NCBI GenBank assembly: GCA_022572825.1
Contig: JACZVE010000056.1
Coordinates: forward strand, 1 to 11,296
Reading direction: 5' to 3'
Length of the DNA stretch: 11,296 nt
Origin: SAR324 cluster bacterium
Lineage (GTDB): Bacteria > SAR324 > JACQKK01
Position 1 is the first letter of the stretch. Each line of letters begins with the position of its first letter. The translations under genes were made by a program, and so were the position numbers. The notes below the pieces were generated by a model. The model saw only the letters and a program-made list of their open reading frames with translations, was not told the DNA's origin and did no database searches. Shown in pieces: positions 6,922-11,296 of this stretch.

Positions 6922-7431
6922 ATGGGGATGGGAATCAGCGATACCAGCGCCAATGGGCAGGACGCCCGGCTGAAAGTGCGCTCCAGCGCCCCGCAAAGCA
7001 AGCAAGCATCCCGGGGATTCCTGGAAAACTTCCGCATACTTCCCGAGAGCCGTTTCCGCAAGTCCTCTTCCGGACTGATGGTCGCCACCATCAGGGAAGG
7101 GGTGGGTAAGCCCTTCACGGCGGGCATGAAGATCAAGGTGCAATACAGTGGTTGGCTGGAGGACGGCACCCGGTTCGACAGTTCTCTGGACAAGGGCCGA
7201 CCCTTTGAGTTCACCCTGGGCAGCGGACGGGTCATCAAGGGTTGGGAGGAAGGACTGGCGGGAATTCGGCCCGGTGAACGCCGGCAGATCATCATTCCCC
7301 CCGAGCTGGGCTACGGCAACCGGCAGGTCGGCGACATCCGCCCCGGCTCCACGCTCATTTTCAACGTGGAGGCCGTGGCGGTGATTGAACCGGCCGCCAA
7401 CCCGAAGGGTAATATGACCGTGGTCGCCTGA
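6922..7431 (+). CDS. FKBP-type peptidyl-prolyl cis-trans isomerase
   Basis: A 169-residue protein that interconverts cis and trans Xaa-Pro bonds during folding. The C-terminal FKBP domain (about 50-156) is complete and carries the pocket residues known from FKBP12: Tyr75, Phe85-Asp86 in GTRFDSS, Phe97, Val104-Ile105 and Trp108 in GRVIKGWEEGL, Tyr131 in PPELGYG, and Phe147 in STLIFNVE. It lacks the insert-in-flap domain of SlyD and the N-terminal dimerisation domain of FkpA/Mip. The first 45 or so residues are polar and probably disordered, with no signal peptide, so it is predicted cytoplasmic. GGAG at 6911 supports the start; an ATG at 6928 is a close alternative. An intrinsic terminator follows at 7525, about 95 bases downstream, so it is transcribed separately from the polyketide genes. 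Confidence 0.92.
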   Translation: MGMGISDTSANGQDARLKVRSSAPQSKQASRGFLENFRILPESRFRKSSSGLMVATIREGVGKPFTAGMKIKVQYSGWLEDGTRFDSSLDKGRPFEFTLGSGRVIKGWEEGLAGIRPGERRQIIIPPELGYGNRQVGDIRPGSTLIFNVEAVAVIEPAANPKGNMTVVA

Positions 7432-7524
7432 CCGACTCCCCGCGTCTTCCCTCCCCGCCCGGCAGCTCAATTCATCGCCGCCGGCGCGCCGCCAGCGGTG
7501 AGCGCGCTGCACAGGGCACCGCAT

Positions 7525-7560
7525 TGTGCGCCTGGCATGCCGCCAGGCGCACATTTCTTT
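7525..7560 (+). terminator. Rho-independent terminator after the FKBP gene
   Basis: TGTGCGCCTGGC (7525-7536) and GCCAGGCGCACA (7542-7553) form a perfect 12-base-pair G/C-rich stem with a 5-base loop, followed by TTTCTTT. This is a textbook intrinsic terminator on the plus strand. Confidence 0.85.
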
Positions 7561-7598
7561 AAGTTTCATATACGCCAGTTGGACTGATAGGATGGCAG

Positions 7599-7662
7599 GC
7601 ACACCTCCATGGGGGGATTGAGGAGGCATCGTGCTTGCGGGTGGCACGGTGTTTCCCTCAAT
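7599..7662 (+). promoter_or_regulatory. Candidate alternative-hairpin leader around a hidden Shine-Dalgarno
   Basis: Hairpin A pairs GCAC/CCTCC (7599-7608) with GGAGG/GTGC (7622-7634). Hairpin B pairs ATTGAGG (7617-7623) with CCTCAAT (7656-7662), enclosing a GTGC/GCAC inner stem (7631-7634, 7644-7647). They share bases 7622-7623 and 7631-7634, so both cannot form at once, and both mask GAGGAGG. Whether this is functional is inference. Confidence 0.25.
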
Positions 7663-7880
7663 TGCTGTCCGGTGGAATGAATCGCCCGCCTGCCGTGTAA
7701 TAAGAAGAGTAGTGTAGTAAAAGCAGCGCAGTGATAGAGAAGGTCCGTTCACAAAGAAAACAGGCCCCGGCCACAGTCTCGGACCGCCGCTCCGAGCCAC
7801 CACAGGGACGTTGATCCGCAGCAACATTATTCAGCGACCGTTTCTTGCAGGATACGAGCGCCTATTTGCGCAGCACCCCT

Positions 7881-8978
7881 ATGCCCTCAGCATTGCTGAA
7901 CACCGCCATCGCGCTGCCCGATCACGCGTACAGCCAGGCCGAAATCCGGGCCGTTGTGCGGCAATGGCTCGCCGGCGACCCGGATAAGGCGGCAAAGGCG
8001 GACTCCATCCTGGCCAACGCGGAGGTGGAGCGCCGCTATACGGTGCGGCCGGCCCCCTGGTACCTGGAGCACACCTCCGTCACCGAGCGCACGGAGGTGT
8101 ATCGGGAGGAGATGGTGCGGCTCTGCGAGCGGGCAGCGACCCAGGCGCTGGCGGAGGCGGGGGTGGCCGCCGAGGCGGTGAGCCTGATCATCAGCACCTC
8201 CTGCACCGGCATCATGATTCCCTCGGTGGAAAGCCATCTCATGAACCGCATGCCTTTCGGGCCCAACACCCGCCGGCAGCCGATCACCGAATTGGGCTGC
8301 TCGGCCGGCGCGGGGGCTATCGCACAGGCCGATCACTACCTGCGCGCCTACCCCGACGAGGCGGTGCTCGTCCTGTCAGCGGAACTGACGACCCTGACGG
8401 CCCAGGTCAGCGATTTTTCCATGGCCAACGTGGTTTCCGCCGCATTGTTCGGGGACGGCGCGGCGGCCACCGTGGTGGCCGGCGAGCGGTTTGCCGGTGC
8501 CCGCGCCAACGGCGCCCGCGGCGACGGAAACGGCGTCCGCCTGCCCGCCCGGATTATTGCGACCCGCAGCGTGTTCTTCCGGGATTCCCTGGACCTGATG
8601 GGTTTCGAAAATACCGACAGCGGGCTGAAGATCGTCATGCTGCCGAAAGTGCCCCGCTTCGTGCACCAGGAAGTGCCTCAACACCTGCTGCCCTTTCTGG
8701 AGGAAAACGGGCTGCGGCTGGCCGATCTGAGCCATTTCCTCCTCCATCCCGGCGGCCGGAAAGTGCTGGAGGGGTTGCAGAAAAAGCTGGCGCTCTCGCC
8801 TGCGCAAACGCGGATCAGTTGGAAGGTGCTGCGCGACTACGGGAATCTCTCCTCGGCCACGGTATTGTTCGTGCTCCACCACTTCGAGCAGGAAGTCACG
8901 CCACGGCCTGGTGACCACGGGCTCATGCTGGCGGTGGGGCCGGGATTCGGCGCCGAATTCATCCTCTTGCAATGGTGA
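7881..8978 (+). CDS. Type III polyketide synthase (chalcone/stilbene synthase superfamily)
   Basis: A homodimeric-type ketosynthase of 365 residues, usual length, that extends a starter acyl thioester with malonyl units on a single active site and then cyclises it. The Cys-His-Asn triad is complete (numbered from the ATG at 7881): Cys140 in TELGCSAGAGAIAQAD, His289 in FLLHPGGRKVLEGL and Asn322 in DYGNLSSATVLFVL. Other family blocks are STSCTGIMIPS (105-115), ALFGDGAAATVV and the C-terminal AVGPGFGAE. No transmembrane segment is present. The start is uncertain: no clear Shine-Dalgarno sequence precedes the ATG at 7881, and a TTG at 7845 in frame would add 12 residues; the N-terminal strand NTAIALPDHAYSQ fits the ATG. 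Its end overlaps the KS start by 7 bases, implying translational coupling. The product cannot be predicted; resorcinols, pyrones, phloroglucinols and tetrahydroxynaphthalene are all possible. Confidence 0.92.
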   Translation: MPSALLNTAIALPDHAYSQAEIRAVVRQWLAGDPDKAAKADSILANAEVERRYTVRPAPWYLEHTSVTERTEVYREEMVRLCERAATQALAEAGVAAEAVSLIISTSCTGIMIPSVESHLMNRMPFGPNTRRQPITELGCSAGAGAIAQADHYLRAYPDEAVLVLSAELTTLTAQVSDFSMANVVSAALFGDGAAATVVAGERFAGARANGARGDGNGVRLPARIIATRSVFFRDSLDLMGFENTDSGLKIVMLPKVPRFVHQEVPQHLLPFLEENGLRLADLSHFLLHPGGRKVLEGLQKKLALSPAQTRISWKVLRDYGNLSSATVLFVLHHFEQEVTPRPGDHGLMLAVGPGFGAEFILLQW

Positions 8979-10279
8979 GGGACATGGCCCCCCAGCGCCA
9001 GGCTGCCGCGGTGGTCACAGGTCTGGGACTGGCAACCTCGCTGGGATTCGGGGTCTCGGAGAACTGGGCGCGCCTGCTGGCGGGAGAATCCGCCATCCGC
9101 GTGCAGCCCCGTGAGCGCTTCGCGCTGCCCATCTCCCTGCCGGTGCTGCTGGGCGCCGCGGTGGCGCGCGACGCGATTGCCGAGCGAATCCGGCGCGCCG
9201 TGCCCCGCAGCGTATGGAACACCTCGGCCGAGGTCTGCCATCTATGGCTGCTGGCCGCGCTGGAGGCGCTGGAGGCGGCCGGGCTGAGGTCGGCCGATGA
9301 AGCCCCCAACGGGCCGGCCGATCCGCACCGGACCGGGATCTATGTGGGCTGCGGGGCCGGTGCCCACGGCTTCGCCGAGCAGGAGTACATCAACGTCTAC
9401 ACCGCCGAGAAGGCGATTCAGCGGGACGTCAGCCGCTTCGCGATCCCCATGTACATGAGCTCGTCCCTGGCGGGGCAGCTTTCCATCCTCACCGGGCTGC
9501 GCGGCCCGGCGCTGGTGTTCAATACGGCCTGCTCCTCCGGCGCCACGGCTCTGCTCATGGCGCTGGACGCGATCCGCCTGGGCCGCATCGATTGCGCCCT
9601 GGCGGGGGGTGTGGAGATGCCCCTGGGCGGCACGGTGCTCAAGGGGTTCTACAACCTGGGGGCGCTCTCGACCCGTAACGACCTGGGCCCCCTGGCGAGC
9701 CGCCCCTTCGACGCCGAGCGGGACGGGTTCGTGTTGGGCGAGGGCGCGGCCTGTCTCGTGCTCGAGCGGGACGCCACCGCCCAGGCCCGCGGGGCGCGGC
9801 CACTGGCCGTGCTGCGGGGCGGCGCCGCGAGCTCGGAGGCCCACAGCCTGCTTTCCCAGCGGGAGGACGGCGCGGAGATCGCCCGCTGCATCCGGCTGGC
9901 CCTGGCAGAGGCCCGGCTGAAGCCGGAGGCGGTGGGCCACGTGTACACCCATGGCACCGGCACCCCCGTCAACGACCGCTGCGAAGCGTTGGCCTTGAAC
10001 GACGTGTTGCCCCACCGCCCCACCGTGAGCGCCACCAAGGCCCTGCTCGGTCATACCATCGGCGCCGCGGCGGCCATCGACGCAGTCCTGGCCGTGCGCA
10101 CTCTGGCCACGGGCCGGCCCGTGCCGGTGCGTCACGTCTCCCGTCCCGATCCGGGTTGCGGTTTGACCCTGGCCGAGCCCGATGGGGAGCCGGACGCCGC
10201 GCTCCAGGAGCGGGCGGTGCTGGTCGAATCCTTCGCCTTCGGCGGCCACAACGCCGCGCTCCTGTTCACCGGCCCATAA
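8972..10279 (+). CDS. Beta-ketoacyl-ACP synthase (FabF/KAS II-like)
   Basis: A 435-residue condensing enzyme of the FabF type, which joins an acyl thioester to malonyl-ACP by decarboxylative condensation. Motifs are complete: Cys187 in FNTACSSGATAL, His327 in YTHGTGTPVND, Lys356 and His361 in SATKALLGHTIGAAAAID. SRPFDAERDGFVLGEGAACL and the C-terminal SFAFGGHNA are also present. The intact Cys-His-His set argues for a catalytically active KS rather than a chain-length-factor partner, which would lack the Cys. The ATG at 8972 overlaps the type III synthase stop (ATGGTGA), and the ATG at 8984 is in frame; GTGAGG lies very close to the latter, so the exact start is uncertain. Being coupled to the polyketide synthase and followed by an ACP suggests a secondary-metabolite role rather than housekeeping fatty-acid synthesis; this is inference. 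Confidence 0.92.
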   Translation: MVRDMAPQRQAAAVVTGLGLATSLGFGVSENWARLLAGESAIRVQPRERFALPISLPVLLGAAVARDAIAERIRRAVPRSVWNTSAEVCHLWLLAALEALEAAGLRSADEAPNGPADPHRTGIYVGCGAGAHGFAEQEYINVYTAEKAIQRDVSRFAIPMYMSSSLAGQLSILTGLRGPALVFNTACSSGATALLMALDAIRLGRIDCALAGGVEMPLGGTVLKGFYNLGALSTRNDLGPLASRPFDAERDGFVLGEGAACLVLERDATAQARGARPLAVLRGGAASSEAHSLLSQREDGAEIARCIRLALAEARLKPEAVGHVYTHGTGTPVNDRCEALALNDVLPHRPTVSATKALLGHTIGAAAAIDAVLAVRTLATGRPVPVRHVSRPDPGCGLTLAEPDGEPDAALQERAVLVESFAFGGHNAALLFTGP

Positions 10280-10312
10280 CACACGTCTCAAAAATGCCAC
10301 TTACGCGTCTCA

Positions 10313-10407
10313 TGTCATTCTGAGCGCAGCGAAGAATCTCGCTGGGGTTCTTCGTTGAACGTGTCGATCACGATTTCGTGAGACCCTTCGCTTCGCTCAG
10401 GGTGACA
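10313..10407. repeat. 95-base inverted-repeat element between KS and ACP genes
   Basis: The left arm starts TGTCATTCTGAGCGCAGCG (10313-10340) and the right arm ends GCTTCGCTCAGGGTGACA (10380-10407). The 28-base arms match in inverted orientation apart from a few positions (ATTCT against ACCCT, and AGAAT against AGGGT), where some paired changes keep the stem. The 39-base centre is unique. This is the common proteobacterial TGTCATTCTGAGC...GAATCTC dispersed repeat. Its RNA would form a long hairpin in the KS-ACP message. Confidence 0.8.
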
Positions 10408-10535
10408 ATAGAAGGCACCGGTTATTTTCAGATCGATTGTACCCACCCATTCATCCCGGGTGAATCCCACGGACTGCTGCACCCCTATTCCCCAGACCCT
10501 TTCCCAAGGGACGGGGGCGTGCCACAATTCGACAC

Positions 10536-10901
10536 ATGAAGCAGGCATTGATCGAAAAGTTCCAGCAGGGCCGGCCCATGGCCTTCTCCGCGGAGGAGGC
10601 GGATCATTTTCGCGAGGCGTTGCGGGCGGCGGTGGCCGTGACTCTGAACGCAGACAAGGCGGCCGTGGCGGACGATGCCCGCGTGTTCGACGATTTGGGG
10701 ATGGATTCGATCGACGTGTTCGACGTCCTCGATCAGTTGGCCGAGGAGTTCGAGGTGCAAGTCGCCCTGGAGGAGTTGCCCGACGGGCTCGTTCACGGCG
10801 GCGAAGGCGCCACCTTCGACGATTTCGCCGAGGGCATCCTCGACTATTTCCGCAGTCCACCCGCCACCCCCCAGGACAACCCCCAGGCCGCTAGCGAGTG
10901 A
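10536..10901 (+). CDS. Acyl carrier protein
   Basis: A 121-residue protein with an acyl carrier (PP-binding) domain. The 4'-phosphopantetheine site is Ser58 in DDLGMDSIDVFDVLDQL, and helix II/III sequence LDQLAEEFEVQVALEELPD follows. The strong Asp/Glu bias is typical of ACPs, which hold growing acyl chains as thioesters. It is longer than the usual 80 or so residues: about 25 extra at the N-terminus and a Pro/Gln-rich tail after residue 105. No good Shine-Dalgarno sequence precedes the ATG at 10536, and the ATG at 10578 (residue 15) is an alternative that still keeps the core. It lies 256 bases after the KS on the same strand, across the inverted-repeat element, so co-transcription is likely but not certain. 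Its 3' end overlaps the convergent cupin gene by 11 bases. It probably serves the neighbouring KS or type III synthase. Confidence 0.9.
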   Translation: MKQALIEKFQQGRPMAFSAEEADHFREALRAAVAVTLNADKAAVADDARVFDDLGMDSIDVFDVLDQLAEEFEVQVALEELPDGLVHGGEGATFDDFAEGILDYFRSPPATPQDNPQAASE

Positions 10902-11296
10902 CCGCGAAGGCGCGGGCCGTGGCCTTGGCGACGGCTCGGTGGGCTTCCGCCTCCCCTTCCGGCGCGTCGCGGCCGGCCATCTGGCCGGTCTTCAGTTCCA
11001 CCAGCAACACCCGGAGCGTGGTCTGACCGACGTTCGTCCCCCGGTGCCGCTCCACCGGATTGAGCGCAATATTCTGGCCGACCTTCAGGTCGAACTGGCG
11101 GGTCTCCTCCCCGGGCGCCTCGATCTGGAGCCGCCCCCCCCGCACCACGTAGGCGAAGTAGGCCGGGTGGCCGTGCCAGTCCTCCACGTCGCCGGGCTTG
11201 GAGATCACTTCCAGCACGCGCACCAAGGCGTTCTCGAACAGCACCGTGACGATGTGGGGGTTGACCTGGGCCGTGTCCTGGGCCTGAAGCGCCGGG
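10891..11296 (-). CDS. Cupin-domain protein, 5' end cut by the window edge
   Basis: At least 134 residues. The first visible residues, PALQAQDTAQVNPHIVTV, are open to the edge, so the true start lies beyond 11296; a GTG at 11244 in frame would cut into the fold. ALQAQD looks like the end of a signal peptide cleaved after QA, suggesting export to the periplasm (inference). The small single cupin shows motif 1 as GDVEDWHGHPAYFAYVVRGG, with the HxH pair but no Glu at the usual third-ligand position. Motif 2 is GQNIALNPVERHRGTN, with the expected P, H and N. Such proteins are beta-barrels that usually bind a metal through these His residues, and many have no known substrate. It converges on the ACP gene and overlaps its end by 11 bases, so it is not part of that operon. 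Confidence 0.8.
   Translation of the reverse strand, partial: PALQAQDTAQVNPHIVTVLFENALVRVLEVISKPGDVEDWHGHPAYFAYVVRGGRLQIEAPGEETRQFDLKVGQNIALNPVERHRGTNVGQTTLRVLLVELKTGQMAGRDAPEGEAEAHRAVAKATARAFAVTR

Larger units (their letters stand above)
7432..7880. other. 449-base region: terminator and polyketide-operon leader
   Basis: The left part carries the FKBP terminator (7525-7560). The right part is the presumed promoter/leader of the type III synthase, with alternative hairpins around a strong Shine-Dalgarno-like GAGGAGG at 7620-7626 and a possible 28-codon frame (GTG 7631 to TAG 7717). No convincing -35/-10 pair was found; TGTAAT at 7696 is the best -10-like hexamer. Confidence 0.5.

Noticed and set aside
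7631..7717. 28-codon frame with GTG start as a real small gene
   Set aside because: The spacing to GAGGAGG is short and the peptide has no recognisable features. I kept it only as part of the leader hypothesis.
6592..7827. Minus-strand frame of 411 codons across the FKBP gene and its flanks
   Set aside because: It is antisense to a canonical FKBP domain and runs through the intrinsic terminator; no domain is seen.
9242..10300. Minus-strand frame of 352 codons opposite the KS gene
   Set aside because: It is antisense to a ketosynthase with all catalytic motifs; Gln/Gly/His-rich product without a family.
10449..10465. Near-palindrome ATTCATCCCGGGTGAAT before the ACP gene as an operator
   Set aside because: It is a single short site with an off-centre base and no second copy; too weak to call.

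Overview
The window is GC-rich (by eye) and gene-dense, with mostly single, unrelated genes on both strands. It looks like an environmental Gram-negative bacterium, probably a pseudomonadotal lineage. The grounds are a SPOR-domain inner-membrane protein, a small outer-membrane barrel protein ending in Phe, a glutathione S-transferase, strong AGGAG-type ribosome sites, and two families of short inverted-repeat elements common in environmental proteobacterial genomes. The species cannot be named from the sequence. No tRNA, rRNA, CRISPR array, transposase or phage gene was seen.

Layout. Bases 1-1218 (+) encode a DUF3326 family protein whose start may lie off the left edge. Bases 1463-2551 (+) encode a single-pass membrane protein with a C-terminal SPOR domain. 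It converges almost end to end with a small secreted barrel-like protein (3104-2559, -). A 585-base non-coding stretch carries an inverted-repeat element and short direct repeats. Bases 3690-4613 (+) encode a carbamoyltransferase of the ornithine/aspartate family with unusual acceptor-side motifs. On the minus strand a glutathione S-transferase (6249-5572) is followed by a VOC/glyoxalase-fold protein (5404-4805), a plausible two-gene detoxification unit. A 672-base gap with repeated CCTGCGAC boxes separates them from a cytoplasmic FKBP-type peptidyl-prolyl isomerase (6922-7431, +), which ends at a good intrinsic terminator.

The right third is the most interesting part. A type III polyketide synthase (7881-8978) overlaps a beta-ketoacyl-ACP synthase (8972-10279) by 7 bases, and a stand-alone acyl carrier protein (10536-10901) follows on the same strand. 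All three keep their key residues: Cys-His-Asn, Cys-His-His and the phosphopantetheine Ser. I infer a small biosynthetic operon in which the KS and ACP make or deliver an acyl-ACP starter that the type III synthase extends into a phenolic or pyrone-type product. The product is unknown. A 95-base inverted repeat lies between KS and ACP, and the leader upstream of the synthase contains two mutually exclusive hairpins that would hide a strong Shine-Dalgarno sequence. The window ends in a cupin gene (minus strand) cut by the right edge, whose 3' end overlaps the end of the ACP gene.
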